Of a DNA stretch of 64,000 nucleotides, positions 26,302 through 35,418 are shown one piece after another. Position numbers and translations under genes: made by a program. Origin of the DNA: Photobacterium sanctipauli (GTDB taxonomy: Bacteria > Pseudomonadota > Gammaproteobacteria > Enterobacterales > Vibrionaceae); the NCBI RefSeq assembly GCF_003026495.1, contig NZ_PYMA01000021.1:30161-94160 (forward strand), read 5' to 3'. The notes under the pieces were generated by a model that saw only the letters and a list, made by a program, of their open reading frames with translations, was not told where the DNA came from and did no database searches. How positions within the stretch are numbered: the stretch's first letter is position 1; the number at the start of each line of letters is the position of its first letter.

Positions 26302-26353
26302 AGTCGAAAGTATAGTGGGTACTTTGGTACACTACTGTCTTTCGACTTGTTTT
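26302..26353 (+). terminator. Long stem-loop between skp and lpxD
   Basis: AGTCGAAAG pairs with CTTTCGACT, with inner pairing (ATAGTG / CACTA), followed by TGTTTTATTT. It probably ends or reduces transcription from the bamA-skp unit. The remaining 180 bp before lpxD would then hold a separate lpxD promoter; I found no convincing sigma-E or sigma-70 match. Confidence 0.6.
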
Positions 26354-26531
26354 ATTTAGGGCTTTTATTCACTGGTCTTACCATATAGCCACGCCAAGCC
26401 GCGTAGGTTATAAATACTAACCGAGATAAGTATTTGCTCAACGATGTTGTGTACAACTGCTTATCCAGATTGGTATTGCCCATCGGTAGGCAGAAAAGCA
26501 CCAACAGAATATTAATAACGAAAGGTTACGA

Positions 26532-27560
26532 ATGGCAGGAATTACTCTCGCTGATTTAGCAGCGCAACTGGATGCCGAGCTTCGCGGCGATGGCAATGTT
26601 GTTATTGAATCTATTGCAGGGATGGATCAAGCTGGCGAGGGGCAAATCACCTTCTTGTCGAGCAGTAAATACCGTAAGCACCTTGCTGATTGCCAGGCAT
26701 CAGCTGTTATGCTTAAGGACGGTGATGCAGAGTACTTCTCAGGCAATGCCTTGATTATGGCTGAACCGTATGTGGGTTACGCGCGAGTTGCCCAGCTATT
26801 GGATACCACCCCCGCTGCTGCGTCGGATATCGCACCGTCGGCCTACATTGCAGACGATGCCGTGATTGGTGAAGGCGTGGCCGTTGGCCATAACGCCGTG
26901 ATTGAGTCGGGTGCTCAAATTGGCGACAACGCGCAAATTGGCGCGGGTTGCTTTGTTGGTAAAAACGCAAAAATCGGTGCGGGCACCAAGCTTTGGGCCA
27001 ACGTGACGATTTACCACAGTGTTGTGCTTGGCGAGCAGTGCTTGGTTCAATCAAGCACGGTGATCGGTGCCGATGGTTTCGGTTATGCCAATGAAAAAGG
27101 CGAGTGGGTGAAGATCCCACAATTGGGCACGGTGCGAATTGGTAACCGTGTTGAAATCGGTGCCTGTACTACCATTGACCGTGGTGCCCTTGATGACACG
27201 GTCATTGAAGACAACGTGATCCTCGATAACCAGATGCAAATTGCCCACAACGTTCAGATCGGATATGGCACGGCTATGGCGGGTGGTACTATTGTCGCTG
27301 GCAGTACCAAAATCGGTAAATACTGTATTATTGGTGGTGCATCGGTACTTAACGGCCACATTGAAATTGCAGATGGTGTCACCATTACCGGTATGGGCAT
27401 GGTGATGCGCAGCATCGAAGAAAAAGGGATGTACTCATCGGGTATTCCGCTTCAGCCGAACCGAGAGTGGCGTAAGACTGCGGCACGTACCATGAAGATC
27501 GATGAGATGAACAAGCGTCTCAAAGCAGTTGAAAAGCAACTGGAAGAAAAGGGCGAGTAA
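26532..27560 (+). CDS. lpxD: UDP-3-O-(3-hydroxymyristoyl)glucosamine N-acyltransferase
   Basis: 342 residues. It adds the second 3-hydroxyacyl chain to UDP-GlcN in lipid A synthesis, using acyl-ACP. An N-terminal uridine-binding domain (about 1-100) is followed by a left-handed beta-helix of hexapeptide repeats (about 105-300, for example IGDNAQIGAGCFVGKNAKIG) with the catalytic His in DNQMQIAHNVQIG. It ends in a helical tail (MNKRLKAVEKQLEEKGE). First gene of lpxD-fabZ-lpxA-lpxB. Confidence 0.97.
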   Translation: MAGITLADLAAQLDAELRGDGNVVIESIAGMDQAGEGQITFLSSSKYRKHLADCQASAVMLKDGDAEYFSGNALIMAEPYVGYARVAQLLDTTPAAASDIAPSAYIADDAVIGEGVAVGHNAVIESGAQIGDNAQIGAGCFVGKNAKIGAGTKLWANVTIYHSVVLGEQCLVQSSTVIGADGFGYANEKGEWVKIPQLGTVRIGNRVEIGACTTIDRGALDDTVIEDNVILDNQMQIAHNVQIGYGTAMAGGTIVAGSTKIGKYCIIGGASVLNGHIEIADGVTITGMGMVMRSIEEKGMYSSGIPLQPNREWRKTAARTMKIDEMNKRLKAVEKQLEEKGE

Positions 27561-27651
27561 CGCCTCCGGTTTGCAACCCCGGCCTGCATGAGGTGGGCCG
27601 CCTTCAATTCAACTGTTCATTTATACTAAATTACTAAACAGGAATTCAGTT

Positions 27652-28104
27652 TTGACTAGCGAAAATAAAACGCTGAATATCACGGAAATTCAAGAGCTTC
27701 TTCCACACCGTTACCCGTTCCTAATGATCGACCGTGTGACCAACTACGAAGAAGGCAAAACGCTGACTGCTATCAAGAACGTGTCGGTTAACGAGCCTCA
27801 GTTTACTGGCCACTTCCCGAAAATGCCGGTATTTCCGGGTGTTATGATCCTAGAAGCAATGGCGCAGGCAACCGGCCTGTTGGCATTCAAAACCTTCGGC
27901 GCGCCGGCGGAAAATGAGCTGTACTACTTTGCCAGCATTGATAACGCCAAATTCCGCAAACCGGTAGGCCCTGGCGATCAGCTGATCATCGAAGTGGAAT
28001 ACCTGAAAGAGCGCCGTGGTATTGCTATGTTTAATGGTGTAGCAAAAGTAGATGGTGCAGTGGTTTGTTCAGCTGAGCTGAAGTGTGCGAGACGAGAATT
28101 TTAA
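27652..28104 (+). CDS. fabZ: 3-hydroxyacyl-[acyl-carrier-protein] dehydratase FabZ
   Basis: 150 residues, hot-dog fold. It dehydrates 3-hydroxyacyl-ACP and so competes with LpxA for 3-hydroxymyristoyl-ACP, balancing phospholipid and lipid A. Motifs: LPHRYPFLMIDRV, the catalytic His in GHFPKMPVFPGVMILEAMAQ and the catalytic Glu of the same stretch. Starts with TTG at 27652 behind CAGGAA. Its TAA overlaps the lpxA ATG (TAATG). Confidence 0.96.
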   Translation: MTSENKTLNITEIQELLPHRYPFLMIDRVTNYEEGKTLTAIKNVSVNEPQFTGHFPKMPVFPGVMILEAMAQATGLLAFKTFGAPAENELYYFASIDNAKFRKPVGPGDQLIIEVEYLKERRGIAMFNGVAKVDGAVVCSAELKCARREF

Positions 28105-28892
28105 TGATCCACGAAACTGCAAAAATTCACCCATCGGCAGTGATTGAAGAGGGTGTCACGATTGGCGCGAACGTCACCGTTGGTCCATTCACCTATATCG
28201 GCAGCGATGTTGAGATTGGCGAAGGTACCGAGGTGATGTCTCACGTGGTGATCAAGGGTCCGACGGTGATCGGCAAAGATAACCGTATCTTCCCTTACGC
28301 CATCGTTGGCGAAGAGTGCCAGGATAAGAAGTACAACGGTGAGCCAACCCGCCTTGAAATTGGTGACCGCAACGTGATCCGCGAGAGCGTACAGATCCAC
28401 CGTGGTACCGTGCAGGATAAGGGTGTGACCATCGTAGGTAACGACAACCTATTGTGTGTTAATGCCCACATTGCCCACGATGTTGTTGTGGGTGACCACA
28501 CCCACATTGGTAACAACTCTATCCTTGGCGGCCACGTCACCGTGGCTGACTATGCGGGCGTAATGGCGCTTTCTGCTATCCACCCGTTCTGTACTGTCGG
28601 TGCCTACAGCTATGTTGGCGGCTGCTCTGCGGTTGTTCAGGATGTGCCTCCTTATGTCTTGGCCCAGGGTAACCACGCAACACCGTACGGGTTGAACTTG
28701 GTTGGCCTGCAGCGCAACGGCTTTGAGAAGAAAGAGCTTCATGCCCTGCGCCGTGCCTACAAGGAAATCTACCGTTCGGGCAAAACCATGGAAGAAGTGA
28801 AGCCGGTATTGGCCGAGATGGCTGAGGAATGGCCGTCTGTGGGTTTGCTTCTTGATGCATTGAACAATACAGAGCGCGGTATTATTCGCTAA
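28104..28892 (+). CDS. lpxA: UDP-N-acetylglucosamine acyltransferase
   Basis: 262 residues. First step of lipid A synthesis: 3-O-acylation of UDP-GlcNAc. Hexapeptide repeat beta-helix from residue 1 to about 190 (IHPSAVIEEGVTIGANVTVG), catalytic His in VNAHIAHDVVVGDH near 125, and a C-terminal helical domain. I chose the ATG at 28104, overlapping the fabZ stop, over a longer in-frame start at 28083. Confidence 0.97.
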   Translation: MIHETAKIHPSAVIEEGVTIGANVTVGPFTYIGSDVEIGEGTEVMSHVVIKGPTVIGKDNRIFPYAIVGEECQDKKYNGEPTRLEIGDRNVIRESVQIHRGTVQDKGVTIVGNDNLLCVNAHIAHDVVVGDHTHIGNNSILGGHVTVADYAGVMALSAIHPFCTVGAYSYVGGCSAVVQDVPPYVLAQGNHATPYGLNLVGLQRNGFEKKELHALRRAYKEIYRSGKTMEEVKPVLAEMAEEWPSVGLLLDALNNTERGIIR

Positions 28893-28894
28893 TT

Positions 28895-30034
28895 ATGACG
28901 AAGCCACTTCGAATAGGAATTGTCGCCGGGGAAATCTCCGGCGATATTTTAGGTGCCGGCTTTATGAAGGCGGTGCGTGAACAATACCCGGATGCCGAGT
29001 TTGTCGGTATTGCCGGCCCGCGCATGCAGGCTGAAGGTTGCCAAACCTTGTTTGACATGGAAGAGCTGGCGGTCATGGGCATTGTCGAGGTACTCGGTCG
29101 CTTGCCGCGCCTGTTCAAGGTCAAGGCTGAGCTGGTTCAGTACTTCACGGATAACCCGCCGGATGTCTTTGTGGGGATTGATGCGCCCGATTTCAACTTG
29201 CGCCTTGAGCGCGACTTGAAGCTGAAAGGGATCAAGACCGTTCATTATGTCAGCCCGTCGGTATGGGCTTGGCGTCAAAAGCGTATTTTCAAGATTGAGG
29301 CGGCGACCAATTTAGTGTTGGCCTTTTTGCCGTTCGAGAAAGCGTTTTACGACAAGTTCAATGTGCCTTGCGAGTTTATCGGCCATACCATGGCGGATGC
29401 CATCCCGATGGAAACCGATCAGGCGGCAGCGCGTGAGCTGCTGGGACTGGCGCAGGACAAGCGCTGGCTTGCCGTGCTACCGGGCAGCCGTGGCGGCGAG
29501 ATGGAGTTGTTGGCTCCGCCGTTCATTGAAACTTGCAAGCTTCTCAAGCAACAACACCCGGATTTAGGTTTTGTGGTGGCGCTGGTGAATCAGAAGCGGC
29601 GCGAACAATTTGAGCGAGCTTGGCAGGAAACGGCACCGGAACTGGACTTTGAGCTGGTGGACGATACGGCACGTAACGTGATGATCGCTGCCGATGCGGT
29701 ATTGCTGGCGTCGGGGACGGTGGCACTGGAATGTATGCTGGTTAAGCGCCCTATGGTGGTCGGCTACAAGGTGAAGCCGCTGACGGCGTGGTTGGCGAAG
29801 AAAATGCTGAAGACTAAGTACGTGTCGTTGGCGAATATCCTTGCCGATCGGGAGCTGGTGCCTGAATTGCTGCAAGAAGAGTGCACCCCGGAAAAATTAG
29901 CCGCAGAAGTAAACCGTTTTCTGGCTGCCGATAATGCTGAGCTAATGGCCGAGTTTCATCGCCTGCACCAGTTGATTAAGTGTAATGCTGATCAGAAGGC
30001 GGCTGCGGCAGTCCTGCAATTGATTGATAAGTAA
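28895..30034 (+). CDS. lpxB: Lipid-A-disaccharide synthase
   Basis: 379 residues, glycosyltransferase family 19, membrane-associated. It joins UDP-2,3-diacylglucosamine with lipid X to give the lipid A disaccharide. Visible features: GIVAGEISGDILGAG at the N-terminus, HYVSPSVWAWRQKR near 115, and LPGSRGGEMELLAP near 197. Starts 2 nt after lpxA, overlapping in expression; its end is immediately before rnhB. Confidence 0.97.
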   Translation: MTKPLRIGIVAGEISGDILGAGFMKAVREQYPDAEFVGIAGPRMQAEGCQTLFDMEELAVMGIVEVLGRLPRLFKVKAELVQYFTDNPPDVFVGIDAPDFNLRLERDLKLKGIKTVHYVSPSVWAWRQKRIFKIEAATNLVLAFLPFEKAFYDKFNVPCEFIGHTMADAIPMETDQAAARELLGLAQDKRWLAVLPGSRGGEMELLAPPFIETCKLLKQQHPDLGFVVALVNQKRREQFERAWQETAPELDFELVDDTARNVMIAADAVLLASGTVALECMLVKRPMVVGYKVKPLTAWLAKKMLKTKYVSLANILADRELVPELLQEECTPEKLAAEVNRFLAADNAELMAEFHRLHQLIKCNADQKAAAAVLQLIDK

Positions 30035-30035
30035 C

Positions 30036-30641
30036 ATGAGCAAAGAATTAGAACCGTTTGAGTACCCGCAAGCCAATTGTATTGCGGGTGTCGATGAAGT
30101 AGGCCGCGGGCCTTTGGTGGGTGCGGTGGTAACCGCAGCCGTGATCTTAGATCCGAACAACCCGATTGAGGGGCTGACCGATTCGAAAAAGCTGACCGAG
30201 AAAAAGCGTAACCTGCTGTTTGATGAAATCAAAGAGAAGGCGCTGGCTTGGTCGCTTGGCCGCTGCGAGCCGGAAGAAATTGACCAGCTTAATATTTTGC
30301 AGGCAACCATGGTCGCGATGCAGCGTGCTGTTGCCGGTTTGTCGGTGACGCCGGATTTCGTGCTGGTTGACGGTAACAAAACCCCTGAATTGCCGATGGC
30401 TGCGCAGTCGGTGGTGAAAGGGGACTTGCGGGTTGCCGAGATCAGTGCCGCGTCAATCTTGGCCAAGGTAACGCGCGACCGTGAAATGGAAGTGCTGGAT
30501 GCACAATTCCCGCAATACGGCTTCGCCAAGCACAAAGGGTACCCAACCAAGGCGCACTTTGAAGCCCTGGCCGAGCACGGTGCCATTGAGCAGCACCGCA
30601 AGAGCTTTAAGCCGGTGAAGCGTATTCTCGGCCTAGAGTAG
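30036..30641 (+). CDS. rnhB: Ribonuclease HII
   Basis: 201 residues. It removes misincorporated ribonucleotides and RNA of RNA-DNA hybrids. The active-site DEDD residues are visible in GVDEVGRGPLVGAVV, DSKKLTEKKR, LVDGN and the later SILAKVTRDREM. The ATG at 30036 is used, 1 nt after the lpxB stop, as in the conserved lpxB-rnhB-dnaE order; a frame extension inside lpxB was not used. Confidence 0.96.
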   Translation: MSKELEPFEYPQANCIAGVDEVGRGPLVGAVVTAAVILDPNNPIEGLTDSKKLTEKKRNLLFDEIKEKALAWSLGRCEPEEIDQLNILQATMVAMQRAVAGLSVTPDFVLVDGNKTPELPMAAQSVVKGDLRVAEISAASILAKVTRDREMEVLDAQFPQYGFAKHKGYPTKAHFEALAEHGAIEQHRKSFKPVKRILGLE

Positions 30642-30784
30642 CTTTTATGCCCCGGTGAGCTGGGGCGTTAAAATGGCTGATTTTCCAGCGTCGGTGTTGG
30701 AAATTAGCAGATCACGGTGATGGTTGTGGCGCTTTGGGCTATAATCGTCACCTTGTTTTATGCACATATCAAATCTGGTTCGTC

Positions 30785-33700
30785 ATGGCAGATCCTCGCT
30801 TTATTCATCTTCGTGTCCACAGTGACTTCTCAATGGTTGACGGCTTGTCAAAAGTACCGCCGCTGGTTAAAACCGTGGCCGGAATGGGCATGCCTGCGAT
30901 GGCGTTGACCGACTTCACCAACCTGTGTGGCCTGGTGAAATTCTATTTCGCCACCCAAGGCGCGGGGATGAAGCCAATCATTGGTGCCGATTTCAAAGTT
31001 ATGTCAGAGGAATTTGGCGACGAGCTTTGCGATCTTACCGTACTGGCCGCAGACAATGACGGCTACCAGAACCTGACCATGCTGATCTCTAAGGCTTACC
31101 AGCGCGGCCATGTTCAGCACTTGCCGGTGATGGACAAAGCGTGGTTGGTTGAGCATAAGAAAGGCCTGATCCTGCTCTCCGGCGGTAAGACCGGTGACGT
31201 CGGCAAGGGGTTGCTCAAGGGCAACCAGAAGCTGGTTGACCAGTGTGTCGAGTTTTACCAAACCCATTTCCCGGATGCTTACTATCTGGAGCTGGTGCGC
31301 ACGGGCAGGCCGGATGAAGAAGCGTATTTGCATTTTGCGATAGAGCTGGCGGAAAACGCCGGTTTGCCAGTCGTGGCAACCAATGATGTGCGATTTATCA
31401 AGCCGGATCAGTTCGATGCCCATGAGATCCGGGTTGCTATCCATGACGGCTATACCTTGGCCGATCCTAACCGTCCTAAACTTTACAGCGAACAGCAATA
31501 CTTGCGCAGCGAAGAAGAGATGTGCGAGCTGTTTGCCGATATACCGGAGGCGCTGGAAAACAGTGTCGAGATCGCCAAGCGTTGTAACGTGACGGTGCGC
31601 CTCGGTGAGTATTTCCTGCCTAACTTCCCGACGGGTGATATGACCATCGAAGACTTCTTGGTCAAGGAGTCGGAGGAGGGCTTGGAGCGCCGATTGGCAT
31701 TCCTGTTCCCCGATGAGGAAGAGCGCGCCAGGCGACGTCCTGAATATGATGAGCGTTTGGATATCGAGCTGAAAGTTATCAACCAGATGGGATTCCCGGG
31801 TTACTTCCTGATCGTAATGGAGTTTATCCAGTGGTCGAAGGACAACGGGGTACCGGTTGGGCCGGGCCGTGGTTCCGGTGCCGGTTCGTTGGTGGCTTAT
31901 GCGTTGGATATCACCGACTTGGATCCGCTGGAATTTGACCTGCTATTCGAGCGATTCCTGAACCCTGAACGTGTCTCCATGCCCGATTTCGATATCGACT
32001 TCTGTATGGACAAGCGTGATCAGGTTATCGACCACGTAGCCGAAATGTACGGCCGTGATGCGGTATCGCAGATCATCACATTCGGTACCATGGCGGCGAA
32101 GGCGGTTATTCGAGACGTTGGCCGTGTACTCGGCCACCCATATGGCTTTGTTGACCGTATCTCCAAGCTGGTGCCGGCTGAGCCGGGCATGACGCTGGCC
32201 AAGGCGTTCGAAGCCGAGCCTCAGCTGCCGCAGGTGTACGAGGCAGATGAAGAAGTTAAAGACCTGATTGATATGTGTCGCATCCTCGAGGGTGTGACGC
32301 GTAACGCCGGTAAGCACGCCGGTGGTGTGGTTATCTCGCCAACAACCATTACCGACTTTGCACCGCTGTATTGCGATGCCGAAGGTGCCAACCCGGTTAC
32401 CCAGTTCGATAAGAACGATGTTGAAACTGCCGGCCTGGTTAAGTTCGACTTCTTGGGTCTGCGTACCCTGACGATCATCGACTGGGCGCTGGGGATGGTT
32501 AACCCGCGCTTGGAAGCGCAGGGCAAGGAGCCGGTGAACATCGCGGCTATCCCGATGGACGATGCCAAATCGTTCGCGATGCTCCAGCGCTCCGAATCTA
32601 CCGCGGTATTCCAGTTGGAATCGCGCGGGATGAAGGATCTGATCAAGCGCCTTCAGCCCGACTGCTTCGAAGATATGATCGCACTGGTAGCCCTGTTCCG
32701 TCCGGGCCCGCTGCAATCGGGCATGGTAGATAACTTTATCGACCGTAAGCACGGCCGCGAGGAGGTCTCTTACCCGGATGCCACTTGGCAGCACGAGAGC
32801 CTGAAGCCTATCTTGGAACCAACCTACGGCATTATCCTGTACCAGGAGCAGGTAATGCAGATCGCCCAGGTACTGTCTGGCTACACCCTGGGTGGCGCGG
32901 ATATGCTTCGCCGTGCGATGGGTAAGAAAAAGCCGGAAGAAATGGCCAAACAGCGTGCCACCTTCGAAGATGGTGCGGTGAAGAACGGCGTCGACGGCGA
33001 GTTGGCGATGAAGATCTTCGACTTGGTAGAGAAGTTCGCGGGCTACGGTTTCAACAAATCCCACTCGGCAGCCTATGCGTTGGTTTCCTACCAAACATTG
33101 TGGCTTAAAGCCCACTACCCGGCAGAGTTCATGGCGGCGGTAATGACTGCCGATATGGATAATACCGACAAGATTGTCGGCTTGGTGGATGAGTGCCACC
33201 GAATGAAGCTTAAGCTGTTGCCGCCTGATGTGAACAAGGGCCTCTACCGTTTCAACGTTGATGATAACGGCGCCATTGTTTACGGCATCGGTGCGGTGAA
33301 AGGGGTCGGTGAGGGGCCGATTGAAAATATCATCGAGGCGCGAGAGAAGGGGGGCCACTTTAAGGACCTGTTTGATTTCTGTGCCCGCATCGATACCAAG
33401 AAAGTGAACAAGCGAGTGCTGGAGAAGCTGATCAAGTCCGGTGCGATGGACCGTCTCGGCCCTAACCGCGCAGCCATGATGGCAACCCTTGATGACGCCA
33501 TTAAGGCGGCGAGCCAGCACCACCAGGCAGAAGCGTTCGGCCAGACCGATATGTTCGGTGTACTGACCGCCGCGCCGGAAGAGGTAGAGCATGCCTATGC
33601 CAACATCCCTGAATGGCCGGATAAAGTATGGCTGGAAGGCGAGCGTGAAACCTTGGGGCTGTACCTGACGGGCCACCCGATCAATGCCTATGTAAAAGAG

Positions 33701-34264
33701 CTGAAGCACTACACGACTTGGCGTTTGAAGGATGCCCACCCGACTGGCCGTGATAAGGTGGTGACGGTGGCCGGCTTGGTGATCGCCGCCCGTGTCATGA
33801 CGACGAAGCGCGGCACCCGGATCGGTATCATGACCTTGGACGATCGCAGTGGCCGAATGGAGGTCATGCTGTTCTCCGAGCCGCTCGAACGCTATATCGA
33901 CTTGTTGGAAAAAGATAAAATTTTGGTCGTTTCCGGACAGGTCAGCTTTGATGATTTTAACGGTGGCCTTAAAATGTCCGCCCGGGAAGTGCTAGATATC
34001 TCAGATGCGCGAGAAAAGCACCTCCGGGGGCTTGCTATCTCAGTCACTGAGAGGCAAATTGATGAACAGTTTTTTGAACGTTTCAGCCAAGTGCTGGAAC
34101 CGCACCGCGCAGGTACTGTGCCGGTGAATGTATATTATCAGCGCTCTAATGCACGCGCTAAGCTGACCCTAGGGACAGAATGGCGTGTTACCCCAGCAGA
34201 TCAACTCATCTCCGATCTCAAAATATTGCTGGGTGAGAAGCAAGTAGAGCTTGAGTTTAATTAA
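30785..34264 (+). CDS. dnaE: DNA polymerase III alpha subunit
   Basis: 1159 residues, the length of the enterobacterial enzyme. The replicative polymerase. A PHP domain starts with FIHLRVHSDFSMVDG. The catalytic aspartates are in MPDFDIDFCMD near residue 400. GPGRGSGAGSLVAYAL binds incoming nucleotide, and GYGFNKSHSAAYALVSYQTLWLKAHYP marks the C-terminal palm/finger region; an OB fold and tau-binding tail follow. The ATG at 30785 gives the normal N-terminus; the frame opens 51 nt earlier. A long open frame on the opposite strand (31943-33739) is a shadow. Confidence 0.98.
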   Translation: MADPRFIHLRVHSDFSMVDGLSKVPPLVKTVAGMGMPAMALTDFTNLCGLVKFYFATQGAGMKPIIGADFKVMSEEFGDELCDLTVLAADNDGYQNLTMLISKAYQRGHVQHLPVMDKAWLVEHKKGLILLSGGKTGDVGKGLLKGNQKLVDQCVEFYQTHFPDAYYLELVRTGRPDEEAYLHFAIELAENAGLPVVATNDVRFIKPDQFDAHEIRVAIHDGYTLADPNRPKLYSEQQYLRSEEEMCELFADIPEALENSVEIAKRCNVTVRLGEYFLPNFPTGDMTIEDFLVKESEEGLERRLAFLFPDEEERARRRPEYDERLDIELKVINQMGFPGYFLIVMEFIQWSKDNGVPVGPGRGSGAGSLVAYALDITDLDPLEFDLLFERFLNPERVSMPDFDIDFCMDKRDQVIDHVAEMYGRDAVSQIITFGTMAAKAVIRDVGRVLGHPYGFVDRISKLVPAEPGMTLAKAFEAEPQLPQVYEADEEVKDLIDMCRILEGVTRNAGKHAGGVVISPTTITDFAPLYCDAEGANPVTQFDKNDVETAGLVKFDFLGLRTLTIIDWALGMVNPRLEAQGKEPVNIAAIPMDDAKSFAMLQRSESTAVFQLESRGMKDLIKRLQPDCFEDMIALVALFRPGPLQSGMVDNFIDRKHGREEVSYPDATWQHESLKPILEPTYGIILYQEQVMQIAQVLSGYTLGGADMLRRAMGKKKPEEMAKQRATFEDGAVKNGVDGELAMKIFDLVEKFAGYGFNKSHSAAYALVSYQTLWLKAHYPAEFMAAVMTADMDNTDKIVGLVDECHRMKLKLLPPDVNKGLYRFNVDDNGAIVYGIGAVKGVGEGPIENIIEAREKGGHFKDLFDFCARIDTKKVNKRVLEKLIKSGAMDRLGPNRAAMMATLDDAIKAASQHHQAEAFGQTDMFGVLTAAPEEVEHAYANIPEWPDKVWLEGERETLGLYLTGHPINAYVKELKHYTTWRLKDAHPTGRDKVVTVAGLVIAARVMTTKRGTRIGIMTLDDRSGRMEVMLFSEPLERYIDLLEKDKILVVSGQVSFDDFNGGLKMSAREVLDISDAREKHLRGLAISVTERQIDEQFFERFSQVLEPHRAGTVPVNVYYQRSNARAKLTLGTEWRVTPADQLISDLKILLGEKQVELEFN

Positions 34265-34318
34265 TTAGCCCATAGTTATTGAATAATCAAAGATTATGAG
34301 CAAAAGGATTAAAGTGGT

Positions 34319-35278
34319 ATGAGCCTGAACTTCCTTGAGTTTGAACAGCCGATTGCTGAACTAGAAGCCAAAATTGAAGCATTGCGTGACGTATCTCGTC
34401 GCGATGAATCTGAATCGGTTGATTTAGATAAAGAAATTGAACAGCTTGAGAAGAAGAGCCTAGAGTTGACCAAGAAGATATTTGGTGATCTGGGTGCTTG
34501 GCAGGTTGCTCAACTGGCGCGTCATCCACAGCGTCCGTATACGTTTGACTACATCGAGCACATCTTTACCGAGTTCGACGAGCTGGCGGGTGACCGTGCG
34601 TTTGCCGATGATAAAGCCCTGGTGGGCGGTATCGCTCGCCTTGATGGCCGTCCTGTCATGGTGATTGGCCACCAAAAAGGCCGTGAGACGCGCGAGAAAG
34701 TGATTCGCAACTTCGGCATGCCAAAGCCGGAAGGCTACCGCAAAGCGCTTCGCCTGATGAAAATGGCAGAGCGTTTCAAGATGCCTATCATCACTTTCAT
34801 TGACACGGCCGGTGCCTACCCAGGCGTGGGCGCGGAAGAGCGTGGCCAGTCTGAAGCTATCGCTGCCAACCTAAAAGCAATGGCTGGCCTGACTGTGCCG
34901 GTTATCTGTAACGTTGTTGGTGAGGGTGGCTCTGGTGGTGCTTTGGCTATCGGTGTGGGTGACAGCGTGAACATGCTGCAGTACTCGACCTACTCGGTCA
35001 TTTCGCCAGAAGGCTGTGCGTCTATCCTGTGGCGTGATTCTGAAAAAGCGCCTCAGGCTGCAGAAGCTATGGGTATTACGGCTGAGCGCTTGAAAGAGCT
35101 TGAGCTGATCGACAATATCATCGAAGAGCCACTGGGTGGCGCTCACCGTGACGTTGCAGCAATGGCTAGCTCGCTCAAAGCACAGTTCTTGGCAACATTG
35201 GCTGAGCTTGATGAGATGGATGCGGATGCATTGCTAGAGCGCCGTTACCAGCGCCTAATGAGCTACGGTTACTGTTAA
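34319..35278 (+). CDS. accA: Acetyl-CoA carboxylase carboxyltransferase subunit alpha
   Basis: 319 residues, same length as E. coli AccA. With AccD it transfers the carboxyl from carboxybiotin to acetyl-CoA, giving malonyl-CoA for fatty acids. The crotonase-type core shows IDTAGAYPGVGAEERGQSEA near 160 and GEGGSGGALAIGVGD near 200. An N-terminal coiled coil (LEAKIEALRDVSRRDE) is normal. It is preceded by AAGGA and ended by a strong terminator. Confidence 0.97.
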   Translation: MSLNFLEFEQPIAELEAKIEALRDVSRRDESESVDLDKEIEQLEKKSLELTKKIFGDLGAWQVAQLARHPQRPYTFDYIEHIFTEFDELAGDRAFADDKALVGGIARLDGRPVMVIGHQKGRETREKVIRNFGMPKPEGYRKALRLMKMAERFKMPIITFIDTAGAYPGVGAEERGQSEAIAANLKAMAGLTVPVICNVVGEGGSGGALAIGVGDSVNMLQYSTYSVISPEGCASILWRDSEKAPQAAEAMGITAERLKELELIDNIIEEPLGGAHRDVAAMASSLKAQFLATLAELDEMDADALLERRYQRLMSYGYC

Positions 35279-35307
35279 TAGCGGTTGCCAACTATCTGAA
35301 TGAACAA

Positions 35308-35336
35308 CGGGCCAGCACTATGCTGGCCCGTTTTTT
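35308..35336 (+). terminator. Terminator of accA
   Basis: Perfect ten-bp stem CGGGCCAGCA / TGCTGGCCCG, 3-nt loop, six T. Confidence 0.95.
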
Positions 35337-35418
35337 ATTGGTTGTCACTGCCGGTTCGGGTTCATCGCCTGGCCGCGAATTTGCTATCATGTGGCGTCGA
35401 TGTTTTTGGAATCCCCCT

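Noticed and set aside
31943..33739. 598-codon open frame on the minus strand across dnaE
   Set aside because: It lies wholly antisense to an intact, well conserved dnaE and has no recognisable domain; codon bias of dnaE creates it.
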